From Petrosia ficiformis (Eukaryota; Porifera; Demospongiae; Haplosclerida; Petrosiidae): DNA of 64,000 nt. A program made the translations under genes and the position numbers. Below, in pieces: positions 1-11,345 of this stretch. Numbering within the stretch: position 1 is the first letter of the stretch; each line of letters opens with the position of its first letter. Under the pieces are notes generated by a model. The model searched no databases. It was not told where the DNA came from and worked only from the letters and a program-made list of their open reading frames with translations. The stretch covers positions 776,930-840,929 of the forward strand of contig OX345649.1 of the NCBI GenBank assembly GCA_947044365.1, written 5' to 3'.

Positions 1-347
1 TTACTATAGTTAGGAAATTAGGAAGTTATATATCAAGTCTAAGCAATATAGTGGAATCCCTCTACTTTGGACGCCTTGAGGACAAATATAAATGTCCTAA
101 TTACAGGAGCGTCCTCAGTTCAGTATATTATAAAGCACAGTTTGGAACATTTGTAAGCATCCTTAATACAGGGGTGTCCTCATTTCAGGGTGTCCCCAAT
201 AAAGTTTTACTGTAATAGTAAATCCATGATCTATACAAAGCAGTCGTGTGTATATCCTCCCTTAGTCATTATAAAAATTAATGATTAAATGAAGTTTCAT
301 TCCACAAACGACTTTAATTACACAAAAAAACATAGATAATTTTGGAA

Positions 348-860
348 TTATGACTGATTACTCAATAGCCTGTCTGTTTCGTTACAGTAATAGTCATCAT
401 TTGTGGGGTATTCAGTCTTTGGCTGAACATCACTGTTCAATGATTGATGATCTTCTATATCATTCTGTGTATTAACTATTTTAACATGCTTCTCTACAGC
501 CTGCAAATAAAAAAAAGTATTTAAAAACATATACAACTTTTAATACCTTTTAAAACATGACAATAATGACTTAATATAACTGAAAGACAATCAATAATCA
601 CTCTTTTCACCTCCTTGTCTTTCTCAACTGTTAATGTAGACCAAAGAAAGAACCCACCCCCGGCAGCACAGATCAGGACGGTAGCATATAAAGAGTATTG
701 CATACCAATAGCATAGCTGTAGTCCACATTGTCATAGTCTTTCTGTAAAATACTAAACAACCTATCAGATATCTGTTAAAATAAATGTTATGTGAAATTA
801 TTATAAATTCATAGAGTGCATATAAATGTATGTACATGTACATGATGTTACAGGAGATGT

Positions 861-895
<35 letters not shown>

Positions 896-1660
896 CACCT
901 GAGGCAATGGAAAAATGGAAAATGAGAGTTGCCTCATTCGAACCAACGACACTCTGTACTCCAGACAAATGCTCTACCAACTGAGCTACCAAGGCAGGCC
1001 AGCTGGAAGGGTCCGAATCAAACATCTCATACATGTACTTGTACATGTAAATGTACATTAGAGTGTTAAATTTAACTACATGTATAACTAAAATCTCTTT
1101 CAGTAGTGTTGTCTTGGTAACATTACAAGCAATCCAAGATCTAAGAAAAGATATCATTGGCTTGGGGATGCTTTATATGAATATGAATTGTGTAGTCTAA
1201 CTGTGAGGTACAGTATATGTCAGTACAATTTCACATACAGTAACAGTAATTACATTAGTTCAACTGTCAGTATAGAATAGTAATTACTGTCTCACTATTG
1301 TCTCACTACTGTCTAACTACTGTGGTGTTCAATGTACAAGTATATCATCAATTACTGTCAAAACGAACTACTGTAGTGTGAAAATGAAATGACTGAGTAA
1401 TCAGTACACTGTATAGTGACTTTACATACTGTATTTTACATGTCAGTATATAGCAAATGTATAGTACTTACAGCTCCGATAATAAAAGGACTGGCTGCAT
1501 CCCCGAATAAATGTATAATGAGAATTTGAATGGCCCCAGCAGTTGAGCGACGTTCAGGAACTACAACATACTACAGTAATGATTAAAGGTTAATGAATAT
1601 GATTATGATAAACTCTTATTATCAATGCTTAAAACAATTTTCACAGCAAGTGTGTGTGTA

Positions 1661-1709
<49 letters not shown>

Positions 1710-3319
1710 TGTGTGTATGTGTGTGTGTGTGTATGTACTGACCAATAATATAGCACCCACAGGAGCCCAAGTTAAACATACGATTAATTCACCAACAAAA
1801 ACAAGTATCTGTATGACAAATCATATTACAATAAATTGCATCAAATTACAACAGATTGCATCATATTAGACCACATTGCATCATATAGAAGACCCCATTT
1901 CATCATATTGCATCACATTACATCATATTACAACAGATTGCATCATATTAGACACATTGCATCATTCTACATCACATTACATCACATTACATCACATTAC
2001 ATCACATTACATCATATTACATCACATCATAACTTACCCAAGCAGCATACAAATTATAAACTCCAGTAACCAGAGCAAAATATAAAAATGGAGTTCCAAC
2101 TAGCAATCCAATAGCACACACAATACAGTCGGACTTTTGAGTCCAACGCGATAAAAATTTACTCAATTCTGATCCAGATATAGTCCCTACAAGACCAGCA
2201 ATGACTGTAACTACACCAAATCCTACTGAAGCATCAAAGTTACTATATAATGAATGAAGAATTTAAAATTACATTGGATTATAGGGTCAAAGTTCATAGG
2301 ACCGCTATATACAAAGGTCAAAGCTCATAGGATCTCTGTATCAATAATACAGTAACTACTACTAATGAGGGTCAAAGTTCATAGGACCTCTATATACAAA
2401 GGTCAAAGTTCATAGAATCTGTGTATCAATAATACAGCAACCACTATCAATGAGGGTCAAAGTTCATAAAATCTCTATTACAAAGGTCAAAGTTCATAGC
2501 ATCTCTGTATCAACAAAGGTCAAAGTCCATAGGAAGTCTGTATCATGTATACAAAGCAAGGCTCATTGGCACAGAACCACGCCCACTTACCTATAAGGTT
2601 TACACCCTTCCCATACACATATCAATTTAGACATTCTGTAAACTAGAGTAGGAGCCCATTGTGCTAAAGCACCCACTGAGAAGGTGAGAGCAGCATATCC
2701 ACATGTAGTCAATATGAATGTTTTACTATAAGATAATAAATAGATAGATAGACGGATAGATAGATAAATAGATTAGATAGACATGTAGATAGATAGACAG
2801 ATAGATAGATAGATAGATAAATAGACAGATAGATAGATAAATAGATAGATAAACAGATAGATAGATAGATAGATAGATAGATAAATAGATTAGATAGACA
2901 TGTAGATAGATAGACAGATAGATAGATAGATAGATAAATAGACAGATAGATAGATAAATAGATAGATAAACAGATAGATAGATAGATAGATAGATAGATA
3001 AATAGATTAGATAGACATGTAGATAGATAGACAGATAGATAGATAGATAGATAAATAGACAGATAGATAGATAAATAGACAGATAGATAGATAAATAGAT
3101 AGATAAATAGATAGATAGATAGATAGATAGATAAATAGATTAGATAGACATGTAGATAGATAGACAGATAGATAGATAGATAGATAAATAGACAGATAGA
3201 TAGATAAATAGATAGATAAACAGATAGATATATAGATAGATAGACATGTAGATAGATAGACAGATAGATAGATAGATAGATAAATAGACAGATAGATAGA
3301 TAAATAGATAGATAAACAG

Positions 3320-3350
<31 letters not shown>

Positions 3351-3365
3351 AATAGATAGATAAAC

Positions 3366-3401
<36 letters not shown>

Positions 3402-3470
3402 TAGATAGACATGTGGATAGATAGACAGATAGATAGATAGATAGATAAATAGACAGATAGATAGATAGAC

Positions 3471-3510
<40 letters not shown>

Positions 3511-6500
3511 GTGAACAAAGCTTGTTTGTAGAAAATAAGAAAGATACACATAATTATATATTTATATATAAATAAATTATATATGTAATATATACAATTA
3601 TGAAAATACATGAATGAAGTGTTTTCCAAGCATAGATTAAAGTCTGTTCATATTCACGATGTCCTCAAAATTATGATGTGATGACTTTATATGTACTATA
3701 GTGTATAGTTTAATGTCATAAGGTTAATATATGATTATACTGTAACTCAATAACTTATATGTACTATAGTGTATAGTTTAATGTCATAAGGTTAATATAT
3801 GATTATACTGTAACTCAATAATGAAGTAATGGATTGAAATTTGACATACAGAAAAAAGAACGGGAAGGATAATTATATGAAAATGGTACAGGTAAAAAGA
3901 TGGTTGGTCATTTCAAACTAAAGTTATGAGCATTTTTCTGAGGGCAAGGTGAATGTGAATGACGTTTATTTAGCTTTAACTATCATAAGATTAACTGTAT
4001 AACTAATTAACTATAACTATAACTAGATTGATTGCATAAGGTAAGGCATTATACGAGTCTGACTTAGGATAGAATCCAGGACCTGCTGATATAGATGTAG
4101 TGAGGTGTTGTGACTTTCAGTTAAGCTATAATTAATAAAATTATCATTAATTAATCTACAGTTACTATAAAATATAGATTAACTGATAATGGCCACTTTT
4201 AGTTAATTAACCACAGGTAAATATTAGTAGGAGTATATGTCAAGAATAAACAAGATTTTGGAAATAACAGTATAATGGATGACTAGTCTCATACCAGTAT
4301 CTCACACTTAGAAGTATGGGTAGCTGGGCATGAGACTAGAGGCATGGCTATGTCAGACTAATGATGACTAAAAGAAACAAGATGAATACTTTTTCATAAG
4401 ATATTTGATATCATTGTAATATCCCCTGACTCCAGTTTCTCCTTTCACTCCTTTTTTGTTTCTGGGATCATCGCTTTGTCCTCTTGCAGGCTCTTTTATG
4501 GTTAGTATTAGTAACACAGCTAATAATCCCAAACCAGGAGTTACCTGTTCATTATGAGTTAGTATAACATGTATGATCTATTAAGATATACAATACATAC
4601 TCGGAATGCCCATCTCCAGCTATCATTAACACGAAATAGGTCATGTACTGTATCAGAGACCAAAGCGCTGACACCGAATCCCAATGCACTAAAATGGAAG
4701 AAAATCAAATTCATGAACATCACGAACATTGTAATTAAAGCTTATCTGATATTAATAAGTCATAATTATTACCTCAGGGCCACTTCTATAATTGGTGTTG
4801 ACCAGGTATTATTAAATTATATGCATATCATGATGAACTCAAATTTCAAAGCTTTTGATAAATGTACTTTGGTTTGATATACGTACTGTGTACTGCAGTG
4901 TGGTTAGTGATAGTGACTGCAGTGTGGTTTGTGATAGCGACTGCAGTGAGGTTAGTGATACGTGACTGCAGTGTGGTTAGTGATAGTGACTGCAGTGTGG
5001 TTTGTGATAGCGACTGCAGTGAGGTTAGTGATACGTGACTGCAGTGTGGTTAGTGATAGTGACTGCAGTGTGGTTTGTGATAGTGACTGCAATGTAGTTA
5101 GTGATACGTGACTGCAATGTAGTTAGTGATACGTGACTGCAGTGTAGTTAGTGATACGTGACTGCAGTGTGGTTTGTGATAGTGACTGCAGTGTGGTTCA
5201 TGTAGTTAGTGATACGTGACTGCAGTGTAGTTAGTGATACGTGACTGCAATGTAGTTAGTGATACGTGACTGCAGTGTAGTTAGTGATACGTGACTGCAG
5301 TGTAGTTAGTGATACGTGACTGCAATGTAGTTAGTGATACGTGACTGCAGTGTGGTTTGTGATGGTGACTGCAGTGTGGTTTGTGATAGCGACTGCAGTG
5401 TGGTTTGTGATACGTGACTGCAATGTAGTTAGTGATACGTGACTGCAGTGTGGTTTGTGATAGTGACTGCAGTGTGGTTTGTGATAGTGACTGCAGTGTG
5501 GTTTGTTTGCTATACAGTGAACAGGAGAAGCAAAGCAGCTTGTAGAACGATACAAAAAAGTACAAAAATTGAAAATACAAATATTGTAACAAATCGTTGA
5601 GTTTCAGATATGACAATGTCAGCAATCATAGGGATACTTTTAATTACAGCTGGTGTTATTGTATACTTATATTAATTAATAGTACATCCTTTCTCCCATG
5701 GGAAATACTACATATACACAAAATGTATAATGTATGACAACACCATGGATGACAACAATACACTACTCATTCAACAAGTACTCTCTGGTGCCTCGTAGTG
5801 GTCAGGTGGGTGATTGTGGATTGTTCAAATCTTGTTGTGGCAAATAATGACTATAGATAGAGACATGCCCTTTCACCCTCAAGCCAACAAGGGTGACTCC
5901 AAAACAGTGCAGTAGTAATGTCATTGTGCTACAATACAAGAGCAGTGTTGTATTATATATTTAATCTCATTGTGTGTCGTCAGCCAATTAGGCTATGCTA
6001 TTATTTTACTGTCCTTGTTTGATACCTCAACAACCAAACAATATTGTTTTGATAATACATTTCCAAGTTGTAAAGTCACTTTAAAATACACCAGAAATGT
6101 GTCTATAATTCATGGGGGTGCATGCCCCCCCTGACCCCATACTTTAGGCACACACATCATATTGCAATTCTTTTATATTGTGGAAGCGAGATAAGAGTAA
6201 TTTCATTCTTGAAACTTAATAAATTCATTGATAATACCATCTTTTCTACCGATGTGTTCATAGCAGCAATACAGTAAATATACATTACTTATCTAATGGT
6301 TAAGACAAGGGCTGGGCGATAGTGTGACTATCGTCAGTGTTACATTCATGACAGTGATAGCTAAGACCTACTATCATGATAGAGAACATGTGGTTACGAG
6401 CATTTGCATCTGACATTGTCTTGCCTCAACAAACCCACACCCACATGAAAAAACGTGAAGATGGCAAGGAATATTTCTGGTGAGATTGATCTTGACAAGA

Positions 6501-8160
6501 GTTGGCTATTGAGGGCTCTAAGAGTGGTGTATGGACTCTGCCACAAGTAGAATATACTCATAATCTGTATCCAAACTTTAGATTCACTATGGCGATAGTA
6601 TTCGCTATCATTGAAGTATCTATTAAATATTGTGATAGTTAAAAATCTCACTATTGCCAGCTCTAGTTATGACATGATATAAAGTGCCTAACATGACACG
6701 AATATCTCCCTATCATAGCAGCATTATTAGGTACACATCAGAAATAACAGTGCTCCAGTGCTCATTTGAGCACCAAAATTAGCTTAAGTAGCACCATATT
6801 TTGACATGACAATGCATGCTAGTTGTACTGCGGTGAGCACTGGTGACCGAATTGCTCACCAGATGTTGTAGGCTTATTTCCCGCCCTGGTACACATAATG
6901 GTACATCACACCCCTCCTCCTCCCCAAGATCAACAACATTCCCCTTGCCCCTTTAGACAAATGTTCTAAATGAACTCTACATAATGTATGTATATATATG
7001 AATAATTAATTACCTTCCAATAGGAATGGCCATGTAAAATAGAGCTAGAATTCTGAGTCTCTTTTTAGTAGTAAACAAATCTGCAATAATCGTAGGGGCA
7101 ACAGTGGCATAGCTAGCTTCTCCGATACCTACAAAACATCGGCATGCAAGCAGCATGTAGTAATTCTGAAAAATAAGTTATATATATATATATATATTTA
7201 ATATCTTGGGAGGTGACCAGTGTTTTTGATAAGCTCATATGGCGCCACATTGGCCCAAAGAGCTTCTTATTTGGCACTGCACAGTTCTCTCTTTGGGCCA
7301 GTGGTACAGTTAATTATGATTATATTGTCACTAACAGCATTAACTCTTAGTTAATTGGCTCAAGATGTATTCAAAATGGCGCACACACTAACCATTTTTG
7401 AGCAAATTTGGCCCATGCTTCAAAACTTATCGAAAACTCTGGGTGACTGTATATTGGTTGCTAGCATATTATTTTGCTATATCAATAGCGATTTTGTGCT
7501 CATAATACATGTATCACAGTCAGGATGTCATAGTGGGAGAGAGGAGATAATGACTGCAGCATAACTGCAGTGTTATATATAGTCCTACAAAAACAACTCC
7601 TATGAAGTGATAGATATTTTGTTTTATTGTCAGTTTTATGTAATACTCTTACGAGTGAGAATGATCCTGCAAGAACAAATGCAGACCACAGGAATATCCC
7701 AATTGCCATTATGTATTTCCGTGTACATCTATCACCAAGGTAACCAAATATAGGACTAAACAACATGAAACTGATAATGAAAGATGTCTGTAATAGACCT
7801 CCTTCTGTATCATCAATGTTTGCTCCAAAACCATTACGTTTTTTATCTCCGAGCACAGGAAGAACACCTATTAAATATAATTTTATATTATATTATGTAT
7901 ATACATATAAATATGTACAAAATATTATTATAAATATATATATATATACATATAATATATATATATATGCATATATAGTATGATGGTAACATCATTCCTT
8001 TGATGTGGTGAGTCCTTTATATATATATATATATGCATATGTAGATCTACTACATTGATTGAATCAAATGCATACCAGCAACAGCATAACGATCCATATA
8101 ATTCAATAAGTTGATGAACAGAAGGACACTCACACTCCATACTTTCTGTATGGTAGTCAT
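348..8160 (-). CDS. SPNS: Spinster-family MFS transporter (SPNS homologue)
   Basis: Eleven exons on the minus strand: 8160-8076, 7867-7653, 7165-7014, 4688-4601, 4544-4390, 2725-2591, 2242-2038, 1808-1743, 1570-1472, 772-611, 500-348. All junctions are GT-AG and phases close to 504 aa plus TAA. Spinster proteins are 12-TM major facilitator carriers of lysophospholipids or sphingosine-1-phosphate in lysosomal or plasma membrane. Diagnostic stretches are LNYMDRY (19-25) in TM1, [28 protein letters not shown], and [21 protein letters not shown] with the conserved GDAxSP loop. The N-terminus is very short compared with vertebrate SPNS proteins, so TM1 starts almost at the initiator Met. Which SPNS paralogue and which substrate cannot be told. 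The gene lies head-to-head with the coiled-coil gene 106 bp away. Its introns carry many repeats, including a SINE and two hAT-like elements. Confidence 0.93.
861..1016 (-). mobile_element. tRNA-derived SINE with (CTTT)n tail
   Basis: Read on the minus strand, a tRNA-like head carries an A box (TAGCTCAGTTGG, 988-977) and a B box (GGTTCGAAT, 944-936) about 40 nt apart. A short unique body and a (CTTT)n tail (about 895-861) follow. The T-arm 3' half is eroded, so this is not a working tRNA. It lies in an intron of the SPNS gene. Confidence 0.75.
1230..1420. repeat. Degenerate ACTGT/CTCACTA-rich tandem repeat
   Basis: Short imperfect repeats built on TACTGTCTCACTA-like units lie inside the SPNS intron just below exon 1570-1472. 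No coding signal was seen. Confidence 0.45.
1651..1735. repeat. (GT)n microsatellite
   Basis: Almost pure GT dinucleotides, interrupted by TATG, immediately follow the donor side of SPNS exon 1808-1743 on the minus strand. Confidence 0.95.
1836..2030. repeat. CATCATATTA/CATCACATTA 10-bp minisatellite
   Basis: Tandem 10-bp units (CATCACATTA and variants) fill the SPNS intron directly next to the donor of exon 2242-2038. Confidence 0.9.
2281..2545. repeat. Imperfect tandem repeat with GGTCAAAGTTCATAG
   Basis: Six or more copies of GGTCAAAGTTCATAG are separated by variable CTCTGTATC-containing linkers, within an SPNS intron. Confidence 0.8.
2729..3512. repeat. (TAGA)n array with higher-order structure
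   Basis: About 780 bp of TAGA/GATA tetranucleotides. TAAA, CAGA and GATTAGATAGACATGTAG variants recur at roughly 116-134-bp spacing (near 2772, 2890, 3006, 3140 and 3400), so longer blocks have been duplicated. Intronic in the SPNS gene; long YLSI-type open frames here are artefacts. Confidence 0.95.
3642..3963 (+). mobile_element. Dispersed family A element (TIR-like ends, internal 68-bp tandem)
   Basis: The left end (GTCTGTTCATATTCAC) and the reverse complement of the right end (GTCATTCACATTCAC) match imperfectly. Inside are two tandem copies of a 68-bp unit containing ACTATAGTGTATAGTTTAATG. Related copies lie near 24.0, 25.3, 33.3, 49.8 and 57.0 kb. No coding capacity. Confidence 0.7.
4890..5512. 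repeat. 24/25-bp minisatellite
   Basis: About 25 tandem copies of GTGATASTGACTGCAGTGTG-like units. Two length classes (with or without an extra base, GTGATACGTGACTGCA) are interspersed. It lies in the large SPNS intron between exons 7165-7014 and 4688-4601. Confidence 0.95.
5650..6300. other. Intronic unique sequence
   Basis: AT-rich intron of the SPNS gene with no gene, long repeat or RNA signal that I can support. Confidence 0.5.
6307..6665. mobile_element. hAT-like MITE, GGGCTGGGCGATA type
   Basis: Ends AAGGGCTGGGCGATAGTG and, inverted, TAGAGCTGGCAATAGTG form imperfect terminal inverted repeats. Flanks are GTTAAGAC (6299-6306) and GTTATGAC (6666-6673), a 7/8 match consistent with an 8-bp target-site duplication. 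No transposase is present. Intronic in the SPNS gene. Confidence 0.75.
7218..7441 (+). mobile_element. Family B hAT-like MITE, copy 1
   Basis: Terminal inverted repeats CAGTGTTTTTGATAAG and CAGAGTTTTCGATAAG. GGTGAC occurs directly on both sides (7212-7217 and 7442-7447). Other copies lie at 10862, 13950, 41004 and, degraded, 56443. The internal TTGGCCCAAAGAG / CTCTCTTTGGGCC palindrome is conserved between copies. Confidence 0.82.
7928..8035. repeat. (TA)n tracts flanking a conserved 40-bp core
   Basis: TA-rich tracts enclose a core containing ACATCATTCCTTTGATGTGG. The inverted equivalent occurs at 27925-27975, also flanked by TA repeats. Confidence 0.6.
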
Positions 8161-8266
8161 TTTTTTTATAGGTCAGGCGATGGGCGGGGCAGTTCCACCC
8201 ACGTGGAGTCGTGGACTAGGAACTTTGTAGTAACAATTCGGTGGGAGTATCGTATTACATAGAAAC
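8161..8266. promoter_or_regulatory. Bidirectional promoter SPNS / coiled-coil gene
   Basis: 106 bp separate the two divergent start codons. It contains GGGCGGGGC (8182-8190, GC-box-like) and ACCCACGTG (8197-8205), a CACGTG E-box. The promoter role is inferred from position. Confidence 0.65.
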
Positions 8267-10050
8267 ATGTCTGTGGAAGTTGGTAAGTTCAATCTCTCTC
8301 ACATCGAATTACTAAGTCCACATGTTTTTTCACTCTTCAGCTCCAGTGTTAGTATTGGACCACAGTCTGAGTCAAGAAGAGGTTTGTAAATGTTCTATTT
8401 ACTAATTTTTTAAGTATAAATGTGATGCTTATATATATAATATCCAAGTCCTGTATCTTAAAACAAATGTTTAGACTTCTTATGAGTATGCACACTGCTC
8501 AGCAATGCAATTCTCGCTCTTTATACAAAAGAGAATTATATATATATATTATGTATATATATATATATATATATGTATGTATTTATTTATTTATTTAATC
8601 TACAAATAACAGACACATTATTGACAAACATTATATTGCATTGACACCCTTTTTAGTGCTATTGGGGCAGGAGTTGTGTGTGTGCATACTATATTAATAT
8701 TAGAATTATCTATTATATGGTGCAACTTGAACACTCTATTTGTTATGACTGTTTATTAAAATATATACAGAGGTATTTGTTATTGAATAAAATCAAATTT
8801 ACATGTAATTGTGATTAGTTTACTCTGCTTGCAATATTTAAGCTTTGAAACTATCATAAAGATATCTTATCTATAGCATATTTATAATGTAAGGCCAGTA
8901 ATAGACTTTCGATGATGCTATATAGGTTCACACTATTACAAAGAATCCTGACCAACAAGAATATACAATACTGTAGTCTCTGGTTACAATGTAATACGAC
9001 ATCTTGCATACAACCACACTATATGTATACTGTAGTATTTGATACACTTAATGGAATTATTCCCAGAATTGTTTATTATTCCACAAGATATTTTAATTCG
9101 ATTTACAGCTTGATTATATATCTGCTATATAATACATAAGGATTCCTAACTATAAATATATCATTTTCTTAAATTATGGAGTGTTACATAGTCTTATTGA
9201 CCAATCAGATTCCAGCATTTGAACTATTGGGTGTTATTTTAGTATGACAATAATGCCTACTTGTTATAGTTATAGTATGCCTAGTTTATCAAACATTTTT
9301 GTTTAGTTATAGTTTAATTAACTAAGGTAATATTACGCTTGGATTTTAGTTTTAGTTAACTAACAAAAAGTATTATAGTTACTACAGTAGAGTGAGTAGA
9401 CCTGTAATTTTGTTGACTAAATGTCAAAATTCCTTAGTAAAAGGGGTTTTAGTTATAGTTAACTAAAACAACATTAACGTATATGTAGTATGTATGTACA
9501 TATATATATCTTCAGTGATCATGTGTTCATGAAGGTCAGCATAATACTTGTTCCAAATTACATCATCTTTTACCATATAAGGATGTCTAGCAATGTGTAT
9601 ACATGAATCTTTATATGCCACATGTGATATTACTGTGTAGTACTGATCTGATTAGCTATAGAGATAAAAGTGTATTTAGTGTATTTCACACCCCTGTATA
9701 TAGTATTGTGCAATATTTCCTATCAATATTTATATATGGCACCGTATTAGCTGAAATCCTAAAATATTAATTATTATTAATTATTATTAATTAACATATT
9801 ATAAATTTCATACATATTATTAACCACTAAAATGTTATTTTTGATATTATAGTCAACTACAAGCTTATCAGATAGGCAAATACTCAATGTATGGACCACT
9901 CCATCTCTTGATAAAATTAATATAGGTGAGTATAATATATTCCATGTGGTACTCGGGGAATATATATTAAATACATATATACATAAATATGTCTTTACAT
10001 ATGTACATACATACGTACATACATGCATACATACATACCTACATACATAG

Positions 10051-10081
<31 letters not shown>

Positions 10082-10127
10082 CATGCATACATTTACATAC
10101 ATACATACATACATACGTACATACAAC

Positions 10128-10160
<33 letters not shown>

Positions 10161-10172
10161 CGTACATACAAC

Positions 10173-10205
<33 letters not shown>

Positions 10206-10465
10206 CATACGTACATACAACATTTACATATATACAACATTTACATATATAAGTGCTAACGAATTCAATTGGCACTTAATTACATGTATGATATTTTTGT
10301 TTAAGTGCTCTCCCAGTAATTATTACTATAGTGATTCTGTTCGTAGTATATTCACTATGATAAACAATCTCTAGAATGAGGGGTGGATGAATTGAAAGAA
10401 GGGTGGATATAATGTTATTTTAGCATGTTATCTTATGGACCACAGCTCCTTGTAGATTGTGTGTG

Positions 10466-10508
<43 letters not shown>

Positions 10509-10597
10509 GTGTGTGAGTTTGTGTGTGTGTGTGTGTCTGTCTGTCTGTCTGTCTGTTTGTCCCTGTCTGTCTGTGTGTGTCTCCCTCCCTCTCTCTT

Positions 10598-10638
<41 letters not shown>

Positions 10639-11311
10639 ATTTAGGATTCTGTTTACATAATTTTATAATTTTTTCCTTCCTCTCATGTTTTTTAATTTAT
10701 TTTCAGATGAACACCACAAGGAGGAAATGACCAAACCACAGCTATCAAGGTATGTAATTGAGTGGGTTGAAATCTGAAATCATAAATAATTGCTAACATC
10801 ACTGGAATCCTTTGCCTATTGAAATAGTAATGTATGTACTATATAATATATTTAGGTACATCAGAGTTTTTGATGCGTTTTGAAGCATGGGCCAAATTGG
10901 CTCAAAAATGGTTAGTGTGTGCACCATTGGGAATACAGTTTGAGCCAATTAACTAAGAGGATTAACTGCTCCACTGGCCCAAAAAGAGAACTGTGCAGTG
11001 CCAAATAAGAAGCTATTTGGGCCAATGGTGCGCCATATAAGCTTATCAAAAACACTGATGTGTATTCATTTGTTATAATAACTAAACAAATAACTACTAA
11101 CTAGTTTATTTAATACCATATATATATACACATACATTCTGTGATAATTCTATGCGTTTATACAACACCAGCAATTATTGGCACGTTTGTTTGGCAACCA
11201 GCACTCCGCGACTATTAAAGGTTTTAGGAGAGATAAGACACACACTCTGAGCATGGGGCTACCCGTTTTGTTTTAAAATGTGATAACATGTATGTGTATG
11301 TATATAGTGTG

Positions 11312-11345
<34 letters not shown>

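Noticed and set aside
801..1157. 118-codon frame containing [14 protein letters not shown]
   Set aside because: This is the usual mistranslation of a tRNA-like sequence, here the SINE at 861-1016.
2709..3629. Long [12 protein letters not shown] open frames
   Set aside because: Translation of the TAGA microsatellite inside an SPNS intron. The same applies to the frames in TATG, ACAT, GGAT and GGTT arrays at 10.0, 13.3, 16.8, 20.0, 27.1 and 63.5 kb.
5790..5870. Possible tRNA remnant (GGTCAGGTGGGTGATTGTGG then GTTCAAATC)
   Set aside because: Stem pairing is poor and no anticodon arm is visible.
7355..7564. 69-codon frame over the family B element (and the similar one near 41131)
   Set aside because: It falls on the MITE and shows no conserved domain. 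Frames differ between copies.
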